From contig CAYQJS010000024.1 of NCBI GenBank assembly GCA_964417895.1, positions 9,422 to 73,421 of the forward strand: DNA of 64,000 nucleotides, given 5' to 3'. The notes beneath the pieces were generated by a model, which was not told the DNA's origin, did not search any database, and saw only the letters and a program-made list of their open reading frames with translations. Both the position numbers and the translations under genes were made by a program. Origin of the DNA: CAYQJS01 sp964417895. GTDB lineage: Bacteria; Chloroflexota; UBA6077; SHYK01. Below are positions 26,071 to 34,895 of this stretch, in pieces (position 1 is the stretch's first letter; each line of letters opens with the position of its first letter).

Positions 26071-26166
26071 ATGAGCCGCCTAACATTGGCCGCCCACCTT
26101 TTCGACGAGTTCTTCAATCCCAAGCCGGCTTACAACGCGCTAGCCGATTTGCTAATGACGCGCTGA
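26071..26166 (+). pseudogene. C-terminal fragment resembling GH10 xylanase
   Basis: A 31-codon frame ending in TGA with LFDEFFNPKPAYNALADLL. The (L)FD..(Y/F).PKPAY.A(L) element is the C-terminal hallmark of family 10 glycoside hydrolases. Nothing upstream continues the homology. Together with the solute-binding protein fragment it fills the 612-nt stretch between the GT-C gene and the retropepsin-like gene; the rest shows nothing recognisable. Confidence 0.4.
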
Positions 26167-26218
26167 ACCGGCCCCTCATTTGGAAGATCCACGGGCGTAT
26201 TGGGAGTCGGCGTAGTCC

Positions 26219-26704
26219 TTACCTGAGCCGCCCGAGCGCCATAGCCGGGAGAGGGCTTATCGGAAAAAGCCGCTCGTTCACCGGATCCACGGCCAACGCG
26301 AACCCCTCGAGAGTGTAGGCCCCGAGCAGAGCGTCGGAGCCGCGGTTTCCGAAGATCACGATCGTGACGTGTCTTCTGCCCTGATAGCGGACCCACGTAA
26401 GGGCGACATCGCGCTTGACGATTTGCCCGTCTGCCAGCTTGAAGTCTTGAGGCTCCTCGTGAGGAACCCCGAGGCGGTCCAAGACGTCTTCGGGCACCCA
26501 CGTGTAGAAGGATCCTGAGTCGGCAAGAGCCTGGACGGTTTCCCAGCGATCACTCTGGGGGTTCCCGAGGTCAATGGCCACCTTGAACGTGCCCATCCCG
26601 CGCTTTCTACCCTTCGATATCTTCGCCGGGACTGCCTCGACCGCCTCATCAGGCGGACCGACGCTGAACCTCGTCCCATCGAGCCTGACCTTGGAACCCA
26701 GCAA
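26219..26704 (-). CDS. Retropepsin-like (clan AA) aspartic protease, copy 1
   Basis: Up to 161 residues. The core GTFKVAIDLGNP, then VQALADSGSFYTWVPEDVLDR (active-site D-S-G), then LADGQIVKRD and LLGAYTLEGFALAVDP match single-domain bacterial retropepsin-like proteases that act as dimers. The catalytic triplet is DSG, common in these families beside DTG. The listed TTG start follows GAGGAGG at good distance; an ATG at 26596 (MGTF..., 125 residues) fits the family's usual N-terminus better. It lies 14 nt after the transketolase gene. A second copy is at 61.6 kb. Confidence 0.7.
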   Translation of the reverse strand: MLGSKVRLDGTRFSVGPPDEAVEAVPAKISKGRKRGMGTFKVAIDLGNPQSDRWETVQALADSGSFYTWVPEDVLDRLGVPHEEPQDFKLADGQIVKRDVALTWVRYQGRRHVTIVIFGNRGSDALLGAYTLEGFALAVDPVNERLFPISPLPAMALGRLR

Positions 26705-26718
26705 GTTCGTTCCCTCCT

Positions 26719-27573
26719 CTAGCCGCCCCTTCGATGCGCCGCCTCAAGTTCGGCGAGCGCCTGAGCCAGTTGCTCTTTCGTGGGCGCCTTCCCGTGCCAC
26801 TCGGGGTTGTGCTCCATGAAAGACACGCCCTTACCCTTCACCGTGCGGCACACGATCATCGTGGGGCACCCGCTGGTCGCTTCGGCCGAGTCGAGCGCGT
26901 CGACGATGGCGCCCACGTCGTGGCCGTTTACGTCCAGGACGTTCCAGCCGAAGGCGCGCCACTTATCCACGATCGGCTCGGTCACCAGGATCTCATCCAC
27001 AAAGCTGTCGTTCTGGATGCGATTCACATCGACGATGCCCGTGAGGTTGTCCAGCTTGTGGTGCGCCGCGAACAGGGCGGCTTCCCACACCTGGCCTTCG
27101 TTCATCTCGCCATCGCCGATCAGCACGTACACGCGGTAGCTCGCCCCTTCCATTTTGCCGGCGAGCGCGACGCCCTGGGCGAAGGAGAAACCCTGCCCCA
27201 GGGAACCGGTGGAGACTTCGACTCCCGGCGTCGTGGTCTGATCGGGATGCCCCTGAAGATGACTTCCTAACTTGCGCAGGCGGACCAGGTCGTCGTGCGG
27301 AAAGTAGCCCGCCCGTGCTAGCGCCGCGTACAGGACGGGCGCGGCGTGTCCTTTGCTGAGGATGAAACGATCCCGGTCCGGCCAGGCAGGATCATCAGAG
27401 GCGTAGCGGAGCTTGTAGAAGAACAGGGCTGCGACGATCTCGGCAGCCGACAGCGAGCCGCCGGGGTGTCCGGAGCCAGCGGCAGTCACCATCTCCAGCA
27501 CGTCCCGGCGCAGGCAGTGGGCGTGCTCCTGCAGGTCCCAGAGAAGCTGCTCTCGGCTCAACGTCACAATCAC
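26719..27573 (-). CDS. Transketolase N-terminal (TPP-binding) subunit
   Basis: A 284-residue half-transketolase. SGHPGGSLSAAEIVAALFF, RDRFILSKGHAAPVLYAALA (20 residues), GSLGQGFSFAQGVALAGK and the TPP/Mg motif IGDGEMNEGQVWEAA...N are present. In split transketolases this subunit pairs with a C-terminal (pyrimidine-binding) subunit normally encoded next to it. None is found here; a retropepsin-like gene follows directly. Either the partner is elsewhere or the enzyme has another role, such as dihydroxyacetone or apulose-type transketolase reactions. Confidence 0.88.
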   Translation of the reverse strand: MIVTLSREQLLWDLQEHAHCLRRDVLEMVTAAGSGHPGGSLSAAEIVAALFFYKLRYASDDPAWPDRDRFILSKGHAAPVLYAALARAGYFPHDDLVRLRKLGSHLQGHPDQTTTPGVEVSTGSLGQGFSFAQGVALAGKMEGASYRVYVLIGDGEMNEGQVWEAALFAAHHKLDNLTGIVDVNRIQNDSFVDEILVTEPIVDKWRAFGWNVLDVNGHDVGAIVDALDSAEATSGCPTMIVCRTVKGKGVSFMEHNPEWHGKAPTKEQLAQALAELEAAHRRGG

Positions 27574-27761
27574 CTGGCCACTCCGGCTGTCCTCTTGGAC
27601 GAGACGAAGAACCCCAATGCTCTGCGGATGTGGTTCTTCGCCGCGCGGTTTCGGATGATACGAGGGCTGGGGAGTCCCCGGATTATAGCAACGCCGGGTC
27701 GCGGGACATGCGTCTCACCTCTTCCGCGTTCGGCCCCGGTGCCTCGACTACAATTGGGCTC

Positions 27762-27977
27762 GTGCTCTATTCGACAATTCTGTTCGATGTCGGCGAGACC
27801 CTCGTCCACGTCCCCGAGCGTGTTTTGCATGTCGGCGACATGCTGCGCGAGGACGTGGAGGGGGCTGCCCAAGTCGGCATACGCACGGTTCTTATCGACC
27901 GGGGAAATCCGCCCTCCACGGACTACTCTCCACAGATCGCGTCGCTTGACGGGCTGGCCTCACTCCTGATGGCATGA
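27762..27977 (+). pseudogene. HAD-family hydrolase with internal deletion
   Basis: A 71-residue frame from GTG. It starts with HAD motif I (STILFDVGETLVHVPE) and continues directly into motif IV (VLHVGDMLREDVEGAAQVGI, 20 residues) and RTVLIDRG. The intervening cap and motifs II-III (about 130-150 residues in intact members) are missing, while the frame is kept. The first nucleophile context is DVGET rather than D-x-D. It is probably nonfunctional, although a stable minimal protein is not excluded. Confidence 0.7.
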
Positions 27978-28219
27978 GCTCAACGGGGGGTGAGCGGGAG
28001 TCCCATAGGCGCGGTCGTCGGCGCTGGTGGCTCTTCATCCTGATCGTGGTTGGACTCATCGCGGCCAGTGCGCTTCTCTCCCACGACCATCGGCTCATGG
28101 ACGGCCCGGGGCCGCCGACCCCGCTAGGGTCGGACGTACGCCTCTTTGAGTCCGGCCCTCGGGGATCGACCTGGCGCGGGCCCACAGACCCCGACGTTCA
28201 CGGTGCGGCGCGTGCGTGA
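27974..28219 (+). CDS. Small single-pass membrane protein
   Basis: An 81-residue frame with a basic N-terminus (ERESHRRGRRRWW), one transmembrane segment (LFILIVVGLIAASALL) and a Pro/Gly-rich tail. Its ATG overlaps the stop of the HAD remnant (ATGA). There is no recognised domain. It could be real or a chance frame; coupling to the HAD remnant mildly favours real. Confidence 0.4.
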   Translation: MSSTGGERESHRRGRRRWWLFILIVVGLIAASALLSHDHRLMDGPGPPTPLGSDVRLFESGPRGSTWRGPTDPDVHGAARA

Positions 28220-28238
28220 TCCCGACGTTCAGGGGCCG

Positions 28239-29492
28239 TCAGACACCTTCGCGGACAGGAACCGGCCCGGCGGCCCCAGCATTCGCGAGCAATCGATCGG
28301 GCACGAGCATGATGATCACGTTCCCCACTAGGATCGTGGCGGCGATGAAATAGAACGTCGCCATGAGTCCATAGCTGTCGGCCAGCACGCCTCCCACCGC
28401 GGGTGACACCGCAGCGAAGAGCGACTGCGAGCCAAACATTAGCCCCACCGCGGTCCCGCCCATCTCCTTCGGAACCATGTCCATAGTCCACGCCTGCATA
28501 ACGGGTCGAAGCGCGAACAGGAAGAAGCCGATGAGGGCCATGGCAGCGACGAACAGCCACATGAAATCGATACCCGGCAGCGAGATGAGGGTGAGATTAG
28601 CGAAGAGGACGACGACGACGCTCACCGCTAGCATGCCGCCCACCACAAACGGCTTCCGACCAAAACGATCCGACAGGCGGCCAGATGCGGGAGACGCGAC
28701 GAGCCCGCCGGCCTGGACGATCGCCAGATAGGTGCCGATCAGGGCAGGGCTCATGCCCAGACCTGCCAGATAGAAGGGGATGAAGGTGCTGAGGCCGTTC
28801 TGGGTCATGGCCCGGATCCCGCCGACGATCGACAGGAGGATCACGGCGCTGTTCCGCGCCAGCGCTTTTACTCCTTCCCAGTAGCGGCCGACGCTCATCC
28901 GCTCAGTGGTTGTATCCCTGGCGGACTCGCCCCGCACCCAGAGAAAGAAAAGGCCCGCAAGCAACAGCCCAGGGACGAGGTTCGCCACAAAAACGTCTGT
29001 GTAAGCCATTGAGACGAGAAGGAAGCCGACTGCCAGCGGGCCGAGGAGGTCGCCAAGGTTGGCCCCGAGGGCATGGATCGACAGCACCCAGCCGCGTCGC
29101 GTTGGGTAGCGGGCGGAGAGATCTGAAATGGCAGCTGGGTGCCACAGGTTGTTCCCGATCCCCATGAGCGCGGAGCACACGAGGATCAGCGTGTAGTTGC
29201 TCGTCAGGCCCAGGAAGAAGTAAGGGACGCAGCACCAGGCGAGCGAGAGCGCCATCAGAAGGCCGCGGCGCCCCACCATGTCGACGATGGCGCCCCCGGG
29301 CAGGTTCACGAGGGCAAGCGTGACCGAGCGGATGGTGATGAGCAGCCCCACCTGCGTGTAGGAGAGGCCGATTTGCCCCGCCAGGACCGGCAGTATCAGG
29401 AAGAAGCTAGAAGGGTACCAGTGGGTCAGGGCGTGGCCGAGGGTGATGACGTACAGAGGCAAATCGCCCTGCGTCGCGGGGCGGCTGGACAA
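28239..29492 (-). CDS. Major facilitator superfamily transporter
   Basis: A 417-residue protein with 12 predicted membrane segments. LPLYVITLGHALTHWYPSSF at the start and the loop 2-3 motif GAIVDMVGRRGLL resemble the Fsr (fosmidomycin-resistance-like) branch, and a second G-R-L-SDRFGRKP motif follows TM8. The substrate is unknown. It is the last gene of a long same-strand array with UbiD, bicupin and MetE-like genes (100 nt after the MetE-like gene), so uptake or efflux of the pathway's substrate is a reasonable inference. Confidence 0.85.
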   Translation of the reverse strand: MSSRPATQGDLPLYVITLGHALTHWYPSSFFLILPVLAGQIGLSYTQVGLLITIRSVTLALVNLPGGAIVDMVGRRGLLMALSLAWCCVPYFFLGLTSNYTLILVCSALMGIGNNLWHPAAISDLSARYPTRRGWVLSIHALGANLGDLLGPLAVGFLLVSMAYTDVFVANLVPGLLLAGLFFLWVRGESARDTTTERMSVGRYWEGVKALARNSAVILLSIVGGIRAMTQNGLSTFIPFYLAGLGMSPALIGTYLAIVQAGGLVASPASGRLSDRFGRKPFVVGGMLAVSVVVVLFANLTLISLPGIDFMWLFVAAMALIGFFLFALRPVMQAWTMDMVPKEMGGTAVGLMFGSQSLFAAVSPAVGGVLADSYGLMATFYFIAATILVGNVIIMLVPDRLLANAGAAGPVPVREGV

Positions 29493-29592
29493 CAGGAATC
29501 CTCCAAGGCGCGGGATTCTAGCGGATCGCGGATTGCGGAAATGGGGAACGAGACCCCTCTCACGCCAGGCCGTTTCCAGAAGGCGATATCCC

Positions 29593-30681
29593 TCAGGCCA
29601 GCTCCGCGCGCACCACGTTCGTCCCGTCCACCAGCGCCATCAACTTCGCGAACGCTACGTCGCGCCGGAGATACTTCATGCCGCAGTCCGTGGCGAGCAC
29701 GAGGCGGTCCGGCCTGACGAACCGCAACGCCGTTCGAACCCGGCCGGCTACGACTTCGGGCGTCTCAATGGTCGCGTCCACGATATCGATGACGCCCAGG
29801 ATGATGATCTTGTCGGGAAGCTCGCGCAGTCGTGCCGGGTCCAGCCTGAGCTGCGCGGCTTCGATGGATATCTGCTGCACTACGCAGTTGTTGAGCTCGG
29901 CCAAGAACGGGTAGGCCGTCGGCCGCTCCGCCACGATGTGCCCGTACCCGAAGCAGGTATGCAGGGCCGTCGTTACGCCTACTCCCACTAGGGCGCGATC
30001 GATGGCCTCGACCGCGTACAGGCGCGCCTCGTCAGGCCAAGCCTGGAGCAAGGGCTCATCGATCTGGACGACGTCCGCCCCAACGGCCTCCAGGTCTTTG
30101 ATCTCCTCGTTCACCGCGGTGGCGAGATCGAGGGCCAGACTCCGCATGTCCGGGTACCACTCGTTCTGCATCTGGTGCGCCATGGTGAATGGCCCCGGCA
30201 CCGTGATCTTGATGGGCCGCTCCGTGCGCCCCCGCATGAATTCCACGTCGCGGACCTGGACGGGCGCGCCGCGTCGGATTGCCCCGACGACCCGCGGCAC
30301 CAGATTCGGGCGACCGGTGCGGCTGGGCGTCACCCCCGGGTTGTCCAGGTCCAGCCCTTCCAGAGCATTCGAAAAGCGATTCGCGTAGCTCTCCCGGCGC
30401 ATCTCGCCGTCGGTGACGATGTCGATGCCCGTGCGCTCTTGCAGGTAAATTGCCAGTAGGGTGGCGTCATCCTGGGCCTCGTCGAGATACGGTTGTGGCA
30501 CCCGCCACAGCTCGCGCATGCGCATGCGGGGTGGGGAGATGCTGTTCAGACGGTCTCTATCGATGAGCCAGTCCGGCTGGGGGAGGCTGCCCACGATACT
30601 GGTGGCGAGCAGCGGAGGGACACGACGACGCGGGGACGCGGCGGCGGGACTCTTCGCCGCGTCCCCGCGTCGCTCCGTCAC
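29593..30681 (-). CDS. MetE C-terminal-type (cobalamin-independent methyl transfer) protein
   Basis: A 362-residue TIM-barrel protein of the methionine synthase II family. TSIVGSLPQPDWL starts the barrel, followed by RTGIDIVTDGEMRRESYANRF (read in part), TVPGPFTM, DVVQIDEPLLQAWP, LHTCFGYGH (Zn ligands His and Cys), and a late TDCGMKYL (Zn Cys). It lacks the N-terminal half of classical MetE. Such short forms can methylate homocysteine or other thiols, or act in methyl-group catabolism. The GTG start is 12 nt after the bicupin stop, so it is in that operon. Methyl donor and acceptor are unknown. Confidence 0.85.
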   Translation of the reverse strand: MTERRGDAAKSPAAASPRRRVPPLLATSIVGSLPQPDWLIDRDRLNSISPPRMRMRELWRVPQPYLDEAQDDATLLAIYLQERTGIDIVTDGEMRRESYANRFSNALEGLDLDNPGVTPSRTGRPNLVPRVVGAIRRGAPVQVRDVEFMRGRTERPIKITVPGPFTMAHQMQNEWYPDMRSLALDLATAVNEEIKDLEAVGADVVQIDEPLLQAWPDEARLYAVEAIDRALVGVGVTTALHTCFGYGHIVAERPTAYPFLAELNNCVVQQISIEAAQLRLDPARLRELPDKIIILGVIDIVDATIETPEVVAGRVRTALRFVRPDRLVLATDCGMKYLRRDVAFAKLMALVDGTNVVRAELA

Positions 30682-30693
30682 AATGTCCCCCCG

Positions 30694-31686
30694 TCAGGCC
30701 TCTCTTTCCCGAATGCGCTCGATGTTGCCGGCCTCGATGGGATTCCCCTGAGCGTCGAGGATGCGCCGCGGGCCGTAGCCCGCCGGCCAGATGTCCTGCC
30801 ACCAGTAGCGAATCCCGAACCCGATGCGGAGCTGCCAGTAGCTGCCATCGCTGTTGTTGTAGTGCTCATGCTCCAGCATGAACGGCGGCACGTGGAGCAC
30901 GTCGCCGGCCTGCCAGGGCTCCTCGTGCCCCTCCATCTCCGACATGCCGCGACCGTCCCACGCATAGACGACGGCCTCGAGGTGCTTATGGCGTCCGCTG
31001 TGCGTGCCGGCGGGCTCCTCCCACAGGTTCGTCACGGCCACACTGATCGCCTTGAAGCCGTTCTCGGGTGCCACCAGGTACTTGATGTAGTGATGCTGGT
31101 TGCGCGACGCCGGGTTCTGGTTGTGCCCTGGGAACTCCTCATCCGCCGGTGCATCCTCCAGATGGATGATGGCGCGTGGGCCGTCCCGGTAGTACTGGGA
31201 CTCCTGGGCGGGGAACTTTGCCAGCCGCGCGGCATCGTTCGGCCCGCAGTCCTCGATCTGTTCCAGCTTGGCTAGATTCATGAACCGCTCGAGGTCGAAG
31301 CACATCCCAGAAAGGTACAGGGCAGGCGTCTGGCCCGTATTGAAGTGCTGGTGCACAGCGCGATAGGGGATCTGAATCGTGCTGCCCTTGTGCCAGTCGA
31401 AGCGCTGACCGTCGATGACGCTGAAGCCCTCCCCCTCGAGGATGTGCATCGACTCTTCGCCGTGGGCGTGCTTACCCGTATGCCAGCCAACGGGAATCTC
31501 AGCCTTCAGAACATTGCCGCCCATCGTCGCGAAGCCAAGCTCACTGGAGATCATGAGCTTGACCTTCGCGTCCTGGCGCGTCGTCACCCAGGGAATCTCA
31601 GCGTCCCGGGCGACGTGCCTTGCCCGCCGAAAGCCCTCCTGGATCTGTGCGTCGGCTGCGAGCCAGTCGTCGTAAAACGTGCCCAT
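30694..31686 (-). CDS. Bicupin protein, gentisate-dioxygenase-like
   Basis: A 330-residue protein with two cupin domains. The N-terminal one has WHTGKHAHGEESMHILEGEG (20 residues; H-x-H and E metal ligands). The C-terminal one has THSGRHKHLEAVVYAWDGRG (20 residues) and VPPFMLEHEHYN. Bicupins of this type include gentisate and 1-hydroxy-2-naphthoate ring-cleaving dioxygenases and uncharacterised relatives. ATG follows AGGAGGAA, a strong ribosome binding site, 8 nt after the UbiD stop. Adjacency to a UbiD decarboxylase suggests ring cleavage after or before decarboxylation of an aromatic acid; this is inference. Confidence 0.8.
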   Translation of the reverse strand: MGTFYDDWLAADAQIQEGFRRARHVARDAEIPWVTTRQDAKVKLMISSELGFATMGGNVLKAEIPVGWHTGKHAHGEESMHILEGEGFSVIDGQRFDWHKGSTIQIPYRAVHQHFNTGQTPALYLSGMCFDLERFMNLAKLEQIEDCGPNDAARLAKFPAQESQYYRDGPRAIIHLEDAPADEEFPGHNQNPASRNQHHYIKYLVAPENGFKAISVAVTNLWEEPAGTHSGRHKHLEAVVYAWDGRGMSEMEGHEEPWQAGDVLHVPPFMLEHEHYNNSDGSYWQLRIGFGIRYWWQDIWPAGYGPRRILDAQGNPIEAGNIERIREREA

Positions 31687-31694
31687 CGTTCCTC

Positions 31695-33155
31695 CTACCG
31701 CAGTAGCCAGCCCCATTTCTCGCGCGTCTCGCGCTTGTACGCCGGGTCCGGCCCAATGGCGGGCGGAAACTGGTCGCGCCACTCGTAGGGCCTGCAGGCA
31801 TCGATCAGCAGCCGCGAGTTGAAGCCCTTCTCAGCGGGATGAATCGCGGAGTCAAGCGGGCCGCTCCATGCCCGCTTGATGATGTCGAGAGACCGCTCCG
31901 GATCCGACCGGGTGCACACTGCCCACATCACCTCGTCCAGGTCGGTTACATCGACATCGTCGTCCACCACGATGACGAGGCGGCCGAGGTAGGCGCCTGC
32001 TCGGCACATCGCCGCGACGTGAAGCGCCTGACGCGCGTGACCCGGATAGCGTTGCTTGATCGCGACGACATTCAGCAACCTGGTCCCGCCAACACCATGG
32101 CACCAGACGGCGGCCACGTCCGGTACGCCCGCCCGGCGGATCTCCCGTCGGAGCAACGCTGAGCTGAGGTACACGCGATAGCGGTGGGCCTCATACGGCG
32201 GCTTCTCTGGGGGGCAGCCGAGGATGATGGGATCGTTGCGGTAGTAGACCGCTTTGACGTCGACCACGGGCTCCTGCCTTGAACCACTAGCGTAGTACCC
32301 GGTCCATTCGCCGAACGGGCCCTCCATCAAAGTGTTGTTCGGCCACGCGAAGCCCTCGATCACGATGTCCGAGTGCGCAGGGAACGGCAGCCCGGTGTAC
32401 TTGCCGCGAATCGCCTCGATTGGCTCGCCGCGAAGCCCACCGACCCACTCCAGCTCGTTGACGTTCGGCGCGATCTCGATGCCGGCGGCGAGGAAGAACA
32501 CAGGGTCCCCACCGACGACCATCACCACCGGCATTGGCTCATTGCGCGCGAAGTACTTGTCGCGGTGAATGCGGCCGTGCTTCCCCGGCGAGATGTAGAG
32601 GCCGACCTGCTTCTCGTTGTGGATCATGACGCGATACGTGCCGGTGTTCACCCAGTCGCTGTCGGGGTCCTTCGTGACGTCGACGCAACCCGTCCCGATG
32701 TAACGGCCGCCATCTATCGGGTGCCACTTGGGCGTTGGGAACTTCAGGACGTTGACGTTATCGCCCTCATCGACGTTCTCCATGATTGGGCCGTCGTCCA
32801 CATATCGCACCGGCAGCGGCCGCATGGCGTCCATCTGGTTCTCGAACCAATCCATCAGGCCCTCGGTGGTGATCTTGGGATCGAGCCCGAGGGTAATGGC
32901 AAGGCGGGACCGCTCACTCGTGGCGTTGATCAGCACCCGAAAGCCCTTCGGGTAACCCGGGATCTCGTCGCAGATCGCAGCGGGCGCGCCATCGGTGTGG
33001 ACGAGCATCTCGGCGATGCGGCCAATATCCTCTTCCCAGGTCGCGCCGCGCACAGTCCGAAGCTCGCCGATAGCCTCGACGCGCCCGAGCCATTCCCGAA
33101 GTCCGTTGTAGGACTGCACGCCGGTCGGCCGCTCCACGATATCGACCATGGTCAC
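31695..33155 (-). CDS. UbiD-family decarboxylase (copy 2, bicupin-linked)
   Basis: A 486-residue UbiD-family protein. REWLGRVEAIGELRTVRG, HPIDGGRYIGTGCVDVTKDP (20 residues), NTGTYRVMI, GLYISPGKHGRIHRDKY, MEGPFGEWTGYYASG and VIVVDDDVDVTDLDEVMWAV follow the family in order. It is clearly a paralogue of, not a copy of, the thi-linked UbiD. prFMN from UbiX is needed; no ubiX is in the window. It is followed by the bicupin with 8 nt spacing. The substrate is probably an aromatic carboxylate, or CO2 fixation onto a phenolic ring in reverse. Confidence 0.9.
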   Translation of the reverse strand: MTMVDIVERPTGVQSYNGLREWLGRVEAIGELRTVRGATWEEDIGRIAEMLVHTDGAPAAICDEIPGYPKGFRVLINATSERSRLAITLGLDPKITTEGLMDWFENQMDAMRPLPVRYVDDGPIMENVDEGDNVNVLKFPTPKWHPIDGGRYIGTGCVDVTKDPDSDWVNTGTYRVMIHNEKQVGLYISPGKHGRIHRDKYFARNEPMPVVMVVGGDPVFFLAAGIEIAPNVNELEWVGGLRGEPIEAIRGKYTGLPFPAHSDIVIEGFAWPNNTLMEGPFGEWTGYYASGSRQEPVVDVKAVYYRNDPIILGCPPEKPPYEAHRYRVYLSSALLRREIRRAGVPDVAAVWCHGVGGTRLLNVVAIKQRYPGHARQALHVAAMCRAGAYLGRLVIVVDDDVDVTDLDEVMWAVCTRSDPERSLDIIKRAWSGPLDSAIHPAEKGFNSRLLIDACRPYEWRDQFPPAIGPDPAYKRETREKWGWLLR

Positions 33156-33191
33156 CCTCCGCGACTGTCGTTGTGCTGAAAATCGCCCGCG

Positions 33192-33899
33192 TCAATCCGC
33201 GATGCGCGGCGCACCCTTAAAGCCTCCAAATATGGCCAGACGGAACTCACGCCAGAAGCAATCCACTGGCGCGAAACCAGCTTCGCGGAGCCATCCGAGC
33301 TGCTCGTCCACCGAGCCGGCGTAGTCGCGGATCGAGCGAATGCCCATCGAGTAACCCCCCTCCGCGTCGGCGCTGGCGCGCCGGTAGAGCGGCCAGAGGG
33401 CCTGGCTCGGCGCCCGCACGTAGTCGAGATTCATGAAGAACCCGCCCTCCGACATAAGCCCGAAGATCTCAGAATACAGAGCCCGGATGCGCAGGGGGTC
33501 CTCGAGGTTGTGAAGTGCGATGGTAGAGAGAGCGACGTCGACCTGGCCCTCAACCTGGCGACTCCAGTCTGGGGATTCGAGATCGGCCTGCACGAGTGTG
33601 AGTCGGTCCGTGAAGCGGTCCAGGCGGGCCCGTGCCCTCAGCACCATGGCCGGTGATCCATCGAGCACGAGGGCCTCAGCGTGGGGAAAGCGAGTGAGCA
33701 GCAGCTCATCCAGGGCGCCATCCCCAGCCGCGAGGTCGATGTACCGAAACGCTTCGCTCGGGGCCCGTGGCACGAGGGCGCGCACCATGGCGAACTGGCG
33801 CCTCCGCTCCGATGCGCGGTCCTCTTGCCGACGCAGCCAGTCGTCCACAAAAGCGTCGTCGAACCAGTCCTCGCGCTCCTGCTGCGTCGCCCGGCTCAC
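33192..33899 (-). CDS. Class I SAM-dependent methyltransferase
   Basis: A 235-residue protein. FRYIDLAAGDGALDELLLTR forms the SAM site (D-x-x-x-G-D-G), followed by EALVLDGSPAMVLRARARL (motif II), VDVALSTIALHNLED and LMSEGGFFMNLDYVRAPS. The GTG start (SRATQQERE) was chosen because it leaves 31 nt after the aldolase stop; an upstream in-frame start would overlap that gene. It sits between the aldolase and UbiD genes of the same-strand array. A role as a small-molecule methyltransferase in the pathway is inference. Confidence 0.8.
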   Translation of the reverse strand: MSRATQQEREDWFDDAFVDDWLRRQEDRASERRRQFAMVRALVPRAPSEAFRYIDLAAGDGALDELLLTRFPHAEALVLDGSPAMVLRARARLDRFTDRLTLVQADLESPDWSRQVEGQVDVALSTIALHNLEDPLRIRALYSEIFGLMSEGGFFMNLDYVRAPSQALWPLYRRASADAEGGYSMGIRSIRDYAGSVDEQLGWLREAGFAPVDCFWREFRLAIFGGFKGAPRIAD

Positions 33900-33930
33900 G
33901 GCTGTCGTTCCGCCAAGAAGGCTGCGGCGA

Positions 33931-34854
33931 TCACCGTCGTGCGACGGCAGGAGCAAGCACTCCCGCCTCCTCGAGCATGATTTCCTGGATGCGGCGGGTC
34001 AGGGCGAGCGCCTGTGCGTAGGGGCGCTGCCAGACGTTCCGCCCGAAGATGATGCCTGTAGCGCCCGCGCGCACGGACAATCGGGCCTTGGCCAGCACAT
34101 CTTCCTCGTCGACGCGGGAGCCGCCCGAGACGAGCACCGGGGTTCGGCCGGCGGCCCGCACCACCCGTCGTACGGCCTCCTCTTCATCGAAAACAGCCGT
34201 GTTGTACGGCTTGGGTGTCTGGCGCGCCTTCTCGAGATCGAGCTCCGGCAGGTTGACTTTTACGACGTCGGCGCCGAGCTCCATGGCAACGCGCGCCGCG
34301 TACTCGATGGCCCAGGAGGTGAGCTGCCCACCTTTCGCGTTTATGGACTTACCCCTCGGATACGACCACACGATGAGCGGCATCCCCAGCCGATTGGCCT
34401 CCTGACGAACGTTCGCGAGCTGCTGGAAATCGCGGTCCTGTGCGGGCGAGCCCACGTAGAGCGTATAGCCCACGGCGTCGGCTCCCAGGCGGACGGCGTC
34501 TTCCACGGAGGCATTCAAAGGGCTCAGCGCTTCGTCGTCGGAGGGAATCTCCGTCTTCCCGTTCAGCTTGAGGACCAGGGGGACCCGGCCCGCGTAGCGG
34601 CCAATGTGCTTCTCGGCGGGGCCGATCTGCAGGACGATCGCGGAAAAGTTGCCCTCCTCGGCAAGACGGAGCTCAAACTCAGGGTCGGCGGAGTCCGGAT
34701 TGTCGAAGAAGTCTCGGGGCCCGTGTTCGAGCCCCTGGTCGACAGGCAGGAACATGCCCAGGCCGCCACCGGGTCCATGGCGGTGGAGCAGCCGATACAG
34801 CCGAGCGCGTTTGCCCGGAGCCAGATCGAGGTCGTCGAGGGTGTAGGGCGGCAT
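33931..34854 (-). CDS. fbaB: Class I fructose-bisphosphate aldolase, FbaB/DhnA family
   Basis: A 307-residue TIM barrel. LGMFLPVDQGLEHGPRDFFD (20 residues), PLVLKLNGKT, AVGYTLYVGS, WSYPRGKSI, ADVVKVNLPE (Schiff-base Lys region), VLVSGGSRVD and GIIFGRNVWQRP match archaeal-type class I aldolases. These cleave fructose-1,6-bisphosphate or related 2-keto sugars. Its position in a UbiD/bicupin array leaves open a catabolic aldolase role (retro-aldol of a ring-fission product) rather than glycolysis. Confidence 0.88.
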   Translation of the reverse strand: MPPYTLDDLDLAPGKRARLYRLLHRHGPGGGLGMFLPVDQGLEHGPRDFFDNPDSADPEFELRLAEEGNFSAIVLQIGPAEKHIGRYAGRVPLVLKLNGKTEIPSDDEALSPLNASVEDAVRLGADAVGYTLYVGSPAQDRDFQQLANVRQEANRLGMPLIVWSYPRGKSINAKGGQLTSWAIEYAARVAMELGADVVKVNLPELDLEKARQTPKPYNTAVFDEEEAVRRVVRAAGRTPVLVSGGSRVDEEDVLAKARLSVRAGATGIIFGRNVWQRPYAQALALTRRIQEIMLEEAGVLAPAVARR

Positions 34855-34895
34855 CTGGCACTCACCTCCGCGGTTTGGGTCATTATAGGTCGGCT

